Shown here: positions 55,545-64,000 of the stretch, piece by piece
Numbering within the stretch: the stretch's first letter is position 1
Layout of the letters: each line of letters starts with the position of its first letter
Assembly (NCBI RefSeq): GCF_035046485.1
Contig: NC_085138.1
Location: 334,945,312-335,009,311, forward strand
Direction of reading: 5' to 3'
DNA: 64,000 nt
Source: Aedes albopictus
Taxonomy: Eukaryota; Arthropoda; Insecta; Diptera; Culicidae
The notes under the pieces: model-generated
The model's database searches: none
Told to the model about the DNA's origin: nothing
The model's input: only the letters and a program-made list of their open reading frames with translations
Made by a program: the position numbers and the translations under genes

Positions 55545-56435
55545 TGACCGAAAACGCGCCTGTAATTGCTAATTACCATCCAAACGGTCGTTATTCCATC
55601 ACTATTTTGGAAGTATTGTGAAATGCTCAGGTGACCTACAAGATCACCTGGCATAAACTTTTCAACTCGTTCAAGTCTCAGCAATTCCTTTTCTGCTTCT
55701 AATTGCACGTACTCGTGCAAAGGTAGCAGATTGAGAATTGCATCTAAAGCTTTTGATGGAGTGCTTCGCATTGCTCCTGTAACAGCAATGGACGCAAGAC
55801 GTTGAATTTTCGCAAGCTTTGATTGCTTGGTATTCTCTTTTGTTTTTGGCCACCAGACAAACAAAGCATACGTCACTTTTGGGCGGATTATGGCAGTATA
55901 AATCCACATTATCATTTTTGGTTTCAAGCCCCACTTCCTGCCAATAGTTTTGGAGCATAACCAGAACGCACTTGTTGCCTTGCCGATCACGGACTCAATT
56001 TGAGCATTCCAGTTCAGTTTAGCATCCAGTATCAAACCTAAGTATTTGACTCGATCACTAAGATGAATTTGTATCCCTCCAAGCCGAAAAGCTTTTAGGT
56101 TCATCTTCCTTCTCCTAGTGAAAGAGACAATTACGACTTTTGACAGGTTGATGCTAAGGCCCTCCTTAATACACCATGAATGTGTATAGTTTAGGGCCCT
56201 TTGCATTCTCTCCGAAACAGTTTCGTCATACTTTCCTCTCACTATTATGACTATATCGTCTGCAAAGCCCACAACTTCGAAACTTTTTTCCTTCAAGCTT
56301 CTTAGAAGATCGTCTACAACTAAGGACCACATTAGCGGTGAGAGGACTCCTCCTTGAGGGCAACCTTTCGTTGCCCTTACTGTTATAGAAGAACTTCCTA
56401 GCTCAGAGGTGATTTCTCTTTTTGCAAGCACAGTA
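55545..56435 (-). pseudogene. LOA reverse transcriptase, palm to thumb
   Basis: Reads LAKREITSELGSSSITVRAT, then KGCPQGGVLSPLMWSLVVDD, GFADDIVIIVRG (FADD), KVKYLGLILDAKLNW and IIRPKVTYALFVWW. The upstream part was cut off by the TA-flanked element at 56438. Confidence 0.85.
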
Positions 56436-56437
56436 TA

Positions 56438-57026
56438 CAGGGTGCGGCAGGAAAAAATGCGAAAAGTTCAAGGCACTATTACACGCTAAATATGGGATAT
56501 ATATAACTATTTTTTCATGACAGTGTATCAGTCAATGTCTATATTCTAGCACTGAAAAATAAAAATGAACACATTTGATGTTTAACATGTGATAATGTAA
56601 GCGGATATAAATAAACTGCACGCCCAATGGTCATTAAACAAAATGACTATAACAGTAACAAAATTAGCTCAAATTCGATGAACAACCAGACCACACCGAT
56701 CCAGAGCCATGTAGTTTCACATAGCAGATGAAATAAGTACATATATTTGATGATATTGTAGAGAAAATCAAAAATTGTGTTTTATCAGATGCGAAATTTA
56801 GCGACCTATGCGATTTTCTGCGGTTTGAAAATTCTGGTTGTCTTCATTTTCAGGCGCCGCCCTGTAAAGGTTAGTGACCAAAATGGGAAATTTTTTCATT
56901 AACTTTTCAGAAAACCAGCCTATTATAGATCATGGAACGTTGAAACATAGACTGGTTAATGTCAAATGGACGAAAATGAGGTTTGAAGTTGAAAAACACT
57001 TTCGCATTTTTTCCTGCCGCATACTG
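56438..57026. mobile_element. 589-bp TA-flanked TIR element
   Basis: Ends CAGGGTGCGGCAGGAAAAAA and, complemented, CAGTATGCGGCAGGAAAAAA. TA at 56436-56437 and 57027-57028. Non-coding. Fits a Tc1/mariner-like MITE. Confidence 0.83.
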
Positions 57027-57050
57027 TAAATCCAATGTATGATACATTGG

Positions 57051-58125
57051 CAGAGCCGTAGCGTGGGGTTGGCCAGGTTGGCCCCCGCCAATGGCGCCAG
57101 CCTCAGAGGGGCGCCAAATTGGCCAAAGGCTGGAAGGAATGGTATGGTGTTTTTAACAAGATTCAAACTAATGCACTGTATCTCAGAAACACACATATTT
57201 TCACACCCCATAGTTATCATGTTTTTGCTGTTGTAGCATTTTTCCATATACAGATTTGTTCAGACTTTCTTTTGAATGTTTACAATAGTTTTTCCCTCAA
57301 GTTATTTTCCAAATATATTTTCAACCAAATCAACCATTTCAAAAATCTTGAGCATTGCATTTTAAAACTTGATCTCATCAATAAATATGGTTCCTGTGAA
57401 AATCTAGCTGTATGGCTACAAGTTGTTTGTCTTAGTTATGTTTTTTAAATAATTTATTGGCTATTCCAAGCGTTCTTTCCATAGTCCGTACCCCCGAATC
57501 AACATAAGTTGATGAAGGTTAAGGTTGATAAGATAGATTTTGTTATTAGAGCAACTAATTCCAAAAACAGCCCCTACCAATCTCAATTGCTTTTGCAATT
57601 AACTACTACAGATCTACTTATGAAATATTTCGATTTAATATCTTGAAATTTCATAAAGCACCTGTGGTACGCACAAAACTGAAAGAACTTTTCACGGAAA
57701 TATAAGAATGGATCATGTGAGGCTTCTTAGAGGACTCCAGGATAGTAATAAACTTTAGGAAGTATGCTGTTTAAAAAGCTATTGAAGTTGTGCTGAAAAG
57801 TGATATAAAAAACTGAATGAATTCCTAATAAAACATGTGAAACAGTTTGGTAGAAATAAACAGATGAATGTCTAAATATCTCAAAAAATATAACGTTGAA
57901 AAAACAACAAATTAAATACAATGCTTTCAAAACAGTTTTTAATGGAAATTCGAAACAAATATGAAATTCTCGAGAAAAAAATATTTTTTCTCAAAAAATG
58001 TCACCAAAATATCAGAACAAAACAACTTTTGAAGAAATTTTATAAAACTGAAAACAATAGACATTACTATGGGGCGCAAATCAGGATGCTTGCCAAGGGC
58101 GCCGTGGAACCACGCTACGGCTCTG
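57051..58125. mobile_element. 1,075-bp hAT-like element
   Basis: TACATTGG at 57043-57050 and 58126-58133. Ends CAGAGCCGTAGCGTGG on both sides (inverted). GC-rich subterminal sequence (GGCGCCAGCC). No transposase frame. Interrupts the LOA RT. Confidence 0.88.
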
Positions 58126-58133
58126 TACATTGG

Positions 58134-58512
58134 TCGAAGTTTTTGTTCTCCATGGCACGCTTCATAGATAAATAGGAAGCATTATCAAATGCTCCTTCTA
58201 TGTCTAAAAAGGCGCATAGAGCTGTTTCTTTCGCTGAAAACGTTTTTTCCACCTTTGTTACTAGCGGATGAGGTGCCGTAATCGTTGACTTACCAGATTG
58301 ATAAGCAAACTGGAAGTCAGATAGGGGATGCTCTTTTATGTAAGAAGAATTGATAAAATCCTTCAAAACCTTTTCCATAGTCTTCAACAAAACTGAAGAA
58401 AGACTAATTGGCCTGTATGCTTTGGGATGCGTCTTGTCTCGCTTCCCCTTTTTTGTTATAAAGATATCTTTTACAAGTCTCCATTTTTATGGAACGTAAT
58501 TCAATCTTAAAC
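58134..58512 (-). pseudogene. LOA reverse transcriptase, fingers and palm A
   Basis: On minus: GKRDKTHPKAYRPISLSSV, LLKTMEKVLKDFINSSYIKE, FQFAYQSGKSTITAPHPLV and CAFLDIEGAFDNASYLSMKR (palm A Asp). Bounded by the hAT on one side and a TA-flanked element on the other. Confidence 0.82.
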
Positions 58513-58514
58513 TA

Positions 58515-59173
58515 TAGACTGTTTCAGAAATTATAAAAATTATCTAAATTTTTTATCACATTCGCTTTCTCAACTTAGACAACTAAGGAAAGCCTTGATC
58601 AAAATTTGGGAAAAATCGATAAAGGCATTTCCACAACATTTTTTTCGGAGATCAAGTTTCTTATTTTTTAAGTTTTTCTACGGAACATAAAAACTACCCC
58701 ACAGTTTCATAGCTTTCCTGAACGCATTTAATCTAAACAAACTAATTTTTTAAGCTCATTCGATCCTTCAGATGCCAAAGCTTGTCATACCATTAAAACG
58801 AATGCAGTAAGCAGTAATTAAGACATTCTTTTGCTTAACGTTTGTTGCTATTGGTGCTGTTGGGAAATTTGAAACAAAAAACTTTGTATTGAGTAGGTCC
58901 GTAATGGTGGATCTTGATCAAATATTCCAGTAAAAATTACTCTTACCAATCGAGAAATATCTTTTATTATCGATACAGCAATTTTTATTGTGTTTGGAAA
59001 TTAAATATTTTATCTGCGATTTTTTTTTTTCTTTTCTACTATGCTACATTTTTTTTACCACTTTGTGCAACTTCAAATATTAATCATCTAGATTACAGAG
59101 TCCCATTTTTTAACTTTTACAAATTGAAATGGCAGTTAATCGTTAGTGTATTTATAATTTCTGAAACAGTCTA
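58515..59173. mobile_element. 659-bp TA-flanked TIR element
   Basis: Ends TAGACTGTTTCAGAAATTAT on both sides (inverted, about 25 bp). TA at 58513-58514 and 59174-59175. AT-rich, non-coding. It splits the LOA frame between LIEIFKA and SLRLNYVP. Confidence 0.85.
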
Positions 59174-59175
59174 TA

Positions 59176-59687
59176 GCCTTGAATATCTCAATTAGTGATG
59201 GAACCAACACCGCTTCTCCATTTTGAATCAGTGCTGGAAATATTCCATCAACTCCTGCAGATTTAAAAGGCTGAAAAGATCTAATTGCATTTTCCAATCT
59301 GGCCTTCGTGAAGATTTCATCAGCTAAATCTGAGGCGGTGTTTATTGTACTAGTTGACTCCGAAGAGTTTATACTAGGACATCCTTCACCTTCCAGAGAT
59401 ATAGTATCATTGCAAGCCACACTTAGAACCGAACCTTGAAAATTGGTTTCCATCATTAAATTTAAAGTTTCACGAGGAGTTTTGATAAAATCTCTATGAT
59501 CAGATAGAGAAATCTCATCTGACACGTGCCAGTTTGTGTTCTTGTCAAAGATGGTAGCATTGCACAGTGTTAGATCCAAGACCTCTTGTCTGATTACATT
59601 TGAGAAAGTAGGTTTATCACCATTATTGCAAATGTCTATATTTTTGGAAGACAGATACTCTAATAATTCCTCAAAGGTTCTTTCCAC
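59176..59687 (-). pseudogene. LOA endonuclease C-terminus and RT start
   Basis: VLDLTLCNATI and VSDEISLSDHRDF (AP-endonuclease-type SDH box), then NAIRSFQPFKSAGVDGIFPA at the start of the RT and IQNGEAVLVPSLIEIFKA. The 5' part is absent. Confidence 0.8.
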
Positions 59688-59699
59688 AATTCAATCACA

Positions 59700-61080
59700 T
59701 TTTTTTTCTTAAATTCCTCCAGCAGTTAGTTTTTAACGGGAAGGCCATCGAAAATACTTCCAGGAATTCCTTTTTGAATTCCAGTAAAGTTTTTTCTATG
59801 ATTTCTTTAGGCAATTTTATGGCATTATTTTATGAAATCTCTAAAAGCTCCTTCACAAAATCTTCCTGGGACTCCTCCAAAAGTTGTTTTGTTTATTTTG
59901 GGATTCCATCAGTAGTTCCTTCTGAGATTAGAGAAAGAGTTTTTTTTCTGGTATTCTTTGGGAAAATCTTTTTTGGATTTTTCCTGGAAATTCTTCTGAA
60001 ATTCTTTTCGGGATTCCTACAGGAATTTCTTCTGGGATTCCATCTGGGAATTTTTTATGGGCTTCTACTGGATTCCACCCAGAATCTTCTTTGGAATTTC
60101 TGTTGGATTTTGTTTTACTGGGAATCCTCTAAAAACCTCTTCTGAAAATCCTGCAGGAGTGCCTTCCGATAATCTTCCAAGATTTTCTTCTAGGTTTTCA
60201 CCAGAATTTGTTTCTGCGAATCCTTTAAGATTTCCTTCTCAAAATTATCCAGAAATTAGGAAAACCTCCTTTTGAAATTCTTCCTGGAGCTCTTTCCAGG
60301 AATTCTTTCTGAAAATTCTGCAGGAGTTACTTGGCAACCAGGAGTTCTTTTTAAACTTACTTGAGTTTTTTTTAAAGAATTCACACGGAGAATTCTTTCC
60401 TGGTTGTTGTTGTTGTTTGTTTATTACCAGGGATTTAAGCCTTTTATGGGTCATTCATCCCGTATTCTTTCCTGGTATTTTCCTGGAAATCCCTCTGTTT
60501 CTCCTGAACTGAAGTTTATCCTGGGGAATTCCTACAGGAATTTATCCATGGCCTTCCCTTTAGAATAGTCAGACTTTTACTAGGATTCCGTAAAAAAATC
60601 CTTCTGGGAATCTGCCAAGAATTCCTTCTGGGAATCTTTTAAGAGTTTATAGCTTATAGGAGAAAAACCTCCAAAAATTCCTGCTGAAAGTTTTTGTGGG
60701 AATCTTACGACGTATTTTCTTGAAGAATCCGCTGCAGAAATTCCTGAAGGTATCTCCAGATGGACTTTTTAGGAGGAATCCCCACAAGAAGTTTCCAGAA
60801 GAATCTCCAAGAGGAAATTCTGGTGAAATTCTTATAAAAATCTTAGAATATCGTCATTAGGACGATTCCTCCATTCCTGGAGTTATCCGTAGATGAAGGT
60901 TGTGCAGGAATTTCCAGAAAATAAATCCTGAAGGATTTTTCACATGGAATTGCTGGAGGAACTCTCAAATAATGGAGGAGTCCGTAGATAGAATTTCTGG
61001 AGAAATCCTCCAAAGGAGTTTCTGTAGGAATCTCCAAATGGATTTCCTGGAGGAACCCCCAGTTGAAATTTCTAAATGAA
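59700..61080. repeat. Degenerate TTCCTTCTGGGAATTC repeat field
   Basis: More than 1.3 kb of loose ~20-27 bp iterations (TTCCTGGGATTCCTCCA types), switching to the complementary sense after about 60650. A 60-bp retroposed tail interrupts it at 60404-60463. Frames across it are low-complexity. Confidence 0.75.
60404..60463 (-). mobile_element. 60-bp LINE tail with 12-bp duplication
   Basis: ATTCTTTCCTGG at 60392-60403 and 60464-60475. On minus it reads GGCTTAAATCCCTGGTAATA and then AACAAACAACAACAA, a LINE 3' end with a CAA tail. Confidence 0.8.
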
Positions 61081-61100
61081 CCCTAGAGGTAGGACAGAGA

Positions 61101-61870
61101 TCTCGAGAGAAAATCAGTGTTCGAAGTGTTACTCAGAATTCCTCACAATTCCTCAGATTTTCTCCCGTTTGCACCAAAGTGTGACCTGACATCAGTTTCA
61201 AATCCAAAAGTGTTGCATGTGCCGAAGGAAAACGATGGAAATATTTCAAACAGAGTTGTTCAGAATTTCTCAGAGTTGCTCCCGTTTGCACAGTGTCTTG
61301 CCCCAAGGATGAACCCCCTTGAGGAGAACGTATGATAAACTTTTATTATTGATAGTAGAAGTTGATACGGTTCAAACCACACTCCCGAGGGTAAATTCCA
61401 AATTGACTCCATCTGACGCCATCACACGCGGTGATTATAAGTTAACTTGAAGAGAATACAAGAACCACCGCCAATCTGCCTTCCCCCATTAATAGTTTAT
61501 AGAAGAAAGTTTATGACTGTAGGACAACATATTATTTTTGAAGAAAAAAATCCAGCCTAGGCACAAACTCAGTGGAAATTCTAAAACTGCGGTTAACGGT
61601 ACAGATTCCAGTTCTGCTACAGGCAACCGAACATGCATCTGTGCCATAATTCTGGCTAGGATGTGCTACGTTTTGTAAAGAACTTGAGTAGCGGGTGCTT
61701 TTTCTGAAATTTAGTCAATTCGTTTACCCCTAGGGGCAAGATGGAGATAACGAGAGAAAATCTGCGTTCGAAGTGTTGCTCAGAATTCCTCACAATTCCT
61801 CAAGTTTTCTCTCGTTTACACCAAAGTGTGACCTGGCATCAGTTTTAAAGCTAAAAGTGTTGCATATCCC
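61101..61870 (+). repeat. Pair of ~125-bp direct repeats
   Basis: 61101-61225 and 61746-61870 share GAGAGAAAATC, GTTCGAAGTGTT, CAGAATTCCTCACAATTCCT and CACCAAAGTGTGACCTG with a few differences. The segment at 61238-61293 recurs near 62310-62960, interrupted there by the Penelope-type insertion. Confidence 0.75.
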
Positions 61871-62404
61871 TTTCGTGACGGAGCGCAAAAAAGTGAAATT
61901 TCCATACAAATTGCTCAACTTTGGCTCTCCAGAACTTTTAGATTCCCCAAAAAAAGCAACAATTATTATTCCTCATTTGAAAGAACTACTCTTTATCTTT
62001 CGATTTCTAGCTTTGACTACCTAGATAAATCAGAAATAAAAAATATGCGACAGATAAAACTTTTTCATGTTTTACGGTTTTTGCCCGCTTTTTGTTTACC
62101 TTGTTGTGGTAAATTTCACAGGTAATGTAAACAAAAATTTGTTTACACACAAACAAGTATAAGTAATGGCTGAATTATTGAAACAGTTTACATCACATAA
62201 AACAAAGTATAAACAGATGAAAAAATATGCAAAACTGTTACCGCTCAACAGCACAATTGTGCTGGTTCGTCACGAAAGGGATATGCTGAAGGAAAACAAC
62301 AGAGTACAATGGAAATATTTCAAATATTGTTGTTCAGAATTATTCCCTCTTTGGTTGGCTTTTCGGTCCAGATAAGTTATAAGCGGGGTGATACTATTTC
62401 ATCC

Positions 62405-62440
62405 GACGTTTCGACCCTTGGTTTGGGTCTTCTTCATGGA
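62405..62440 (-). ncRNA. Hammerhead-like motif, left arm (core mutated)
   Basis: On minus: ATGAAGA, stem GACCC/GGGTC, then GAAACGTCGG. The core should begin CTGA; the first C has become A, so cleavage is unlikely. Confidence 0.5.
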
Positions 62441-62790
62441 GGTTATAGGGATACCGCTACGTTTGTATCGCCGGTTGCTTGGCGTAGGGCTGTCGGGTTT
62501 GGTGAATTTGAGCTTGTGTTGGCTATTTGTGGGTAGATGGTGAGGGTGTAGTTTACAATAATTTATTTACCACTGCGCCGAACACTATCATGGTGTCTAG
62601 ACACTGAATCAGTATTCAGTATTCAGTGTCTAGACGCCATGATAGTGTTCGGCGCAGTGGTAAAACAAATTATTGTAAACTACACCCTCTCCATGTACCC
62701 ACAAATAGCCAACACAAGCTCAAATTCACCAAACCCGACAGCCCTACGCCAAGCAACCGGCGATACAAACGTAGCGGTATCCCTATAACC

Positions 62791-62830
62791 TCCCTGAAGA
62801 AGATCCAAACCAAGGGTCGAAACGTCGGAT
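62791..62830 (+). ncRNA. Hammerhead ribozyme candidate, right arm
   Basis: CTGAAGA (62794-62800), stem II GATCC/GGGTC with an AAACCAA loop, then GAAAC (62819-62823) and GTCGGA. The conserved CUGANGA...GAAA core is complete. Hammerheads are known in Penelope terminal repeats, so the context fits. Confidence 0.65.
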
Positions 62831-62935
62831 GAAATAGTATCACCTCGCTTATAACTTATCTGGACCGAAAAGCCAACCAAAGAGGGATAATTCTGCCAAT
62901 CCGTCGGTCGTTTCCACAATCAGTTGTTCAGAATT

Positions 62936-63292
62936 TCTCAGAGTTGCTCACGTTTGTACATTGTACATTGCACATTTCCCTTCGATTTTCTCCGTTTGTG
63001 GATTTTGTTAGATACAGTGTTTGGTAAAGTTAGGCTTGAATTAGAAATTTTCAGCGTATATTATTATCGAAATTCAGTAAATGATAGATTTTACCCCTTT
63101 TGTGGATATAAAGAAGTAAGATAAAATGAATATGATTATTGATTAATGTAAAAGTACACGCCAGAATACAGAAAAATAATAAATACATTGCAGTAAAAGG
63201 TTTTTTAAACATTCAGCACCTCTGTCACGAAGGCGGTAGTCCTCATGCAGCATTTTATTTTTTGAAAAATAACAGACTGATATAAGACAATA
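62936..63292. other. Non-coding spacer
   Basis: AT-rich, no gene recognised. Confidence 0.4.
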
Positions 63293-63521
63293 ATACGGTA
63301 GTAACATTTAAAAAGGACGTAACTGCTTTTGCAACCAATAATGCCGTCTCACAAATCTGTGAAACGCATTTGATTCATCTCATGCAATTCACATTCATTA
63401 AACGAAAGAGGATTTTACCTTCATTATGCTAATGGATTGCTCGAGAGGGATAAAATACGATCCACAGCTTTGTGAGAAGGAATTGGTTACAAGCGCCCTT
63501 TCGAAATGTTGTTGCCAAATA
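63293..63521. mobile_element. ~229-bp MITE, copy 2 of 2
   Basis: Diverged, inverted copy of 14939-15181. Shared segments include GGATTGCTCGAGAGGGAT and CTGTGAGAAGG-like ends. Its own ends (ATACGGTAGTAACATTTAAA and CCTTTCGAAATGTTGTTGCC) still pair. Confidence 0.75.
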
Positions 63522-64000
63522 GTTTCTTCGCCATGTAACAAAGAGAATTGCGTTACTTACGTGATAAGAAATTTAGCGGCTGGTATTTTTTTTCCGGGCA
63601 CGGGTTTTTGTTTTTTTCTTCACTATTTTCTTTTTTGAGAGCGATCTTTACCGAAATTCAACCAAATGAATTATCGATTGATGTGGCAAAATATATTGCC
63701 GAGATTCAGTAATTCACATGAAAGCCCAAACTTAGTAAATGGGGTAAATAAATTTCAACGTTCTGTCAAATTTTAACAATGTTTCAGTTAAAATAAGCTT
63801 TGCCAAATGCGTTCGTAATTCCTATTTACCGAGACCAAAATTGGGGATAAAGTGTTCGGCAATTTATATAATTATTTCTTCGGTAATTCCATTGTACCTT
63901 TGAGAATTTCTTCGACAATTTTATAGAGATTTCTTCTGTAATTCATTTGGATTTTATTGAATTCAATATTTATTCCTCCGAAAATGGCAATCCCTTTTGG
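63522..64000. other. Non-coding tail of the window
   Basis: No gene. From about 63890 a degenerate AATTTCTTCGACAATTT-type repeat begins and runs off the window. Confidence 0.4.

Larger units (their letters stand above)
52500..59700 (-). mobile_element. LOA-clade non-LTR retrotransposon, broken by four insertions
   Basis: On minus, from right to left: endonuclease C-terminus and RT start (59687-59176), RT fingers/palm (58512-58134), a 20-bp remnant (57050-57029), RT palm to thumb (56435-55545), RNase H (53467-52970) and a C-terminal tail (about 52890-52560, with LCTYTGLVTGHCPSRHYLKN). A C-terminal RNase H with this tail is the LOA/Lian arrangement. Gaps are filled by a Penelope element, two TA-flanked elements and a hAT. 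The edges at about 52500 and 59700 are approximate. Stop codons and shifts make it inactive. Confidence 0.8.
62342..62923. mobile_element. Head-to-head Penelope-type terminal repeats
   Basis: TTGTTCAGAATT at 62330-62341 and 62924-62935 flanks 582 bp. About 275-bp arms mirror each other around TGTCTAGACACTGAATC...GTGTCTAGACG (about 62598-62635). Each arm carries a hammerhead-like core. The related segment at 61257 reads TTGTTCAGAATTTCTCAG uninterrupted, giving the empty site. No RT remains. Confidence 0.8.

Overview
The window looks like an Aedes-type (culicine mosquito) genome. It holds two host genes with short spliced introns, and most of the rest is transposable elements, nested insertions, foldback repeats and satellites. 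The two gene families recognised are a six-domain gelsolin and a Plus-C odorant-binding protein. The dense LOA, R1-like, RTE-like and Penelope elements, tRNA-derived SINEs, MITEs and degenerate TTCCT-type repeats also suggest Aedes. The species is inferred, not proven.

Layout. At 0.9-7.2 kb there are three broken non-LTR retrotransposons: R1-like on minus, an unassigned one on minus, and RTE-like on plus. The first and last each carry a small nested MITE. A tRNA-derived SINE lies at 7.7 kb. At 8.17-11.23 kb sits a 3-kb element with perfect 28-bp terminal inverted repeats whose motif recurs about thirteen times inside it. At 12.1-26.1 kb is the gelsolin gene on plus: three exons at 12.1-13.1 kb, an 11.5-kb intron packed with repeats, then two exons at 24.7-26.1 kb. 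Its 5' exon or exons were not found. That intron includes two long foldbacks and a small LTR retrotransposon with intact 5-bp target duplications, nested in a TIR element.

At 26.9-28.9 kb is a foldback inside a foldback with a SINE inside that. At 31.9-32.9 kb is a TA-flanked TIR element. At 33.1-41.8 kb, two copies of a satellite-bearing element face each other, and a third copy lies at 46.8-49.4 kb. They carry a ~151-bp satellite, a ~145-bp satellite and a terminal hairpin. A hAT-like element with an intact reverse-transcriptase ORF inside it is inserted in the first satellite array. The Plus-C OBP gene is at 49.67-50.33 kb on minus, with a TATA box. A short Helitron follows at 51.1 kb.

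At 52.5-59.7 kb an LOA-clade retrotransposon (minus) is broken by four later insertions: a Penelope element with RT and GIY-YIG domains, two TA-flanked elements and a hAT. At 59.7-61.1 kb is a degenerate TTCCT-type repeat field. At 62.34-62.92 kb is a head-to-head pair of Penelope-type terminal repeats with hammerhead-ribozyme-like cores and a 12-bp target duplication.

The two host genes have no evident functional link. The main biological interest is the order of insertions, which can be read from target duplications and internal empty sites. No multi-gene system beyond transposons was seen.
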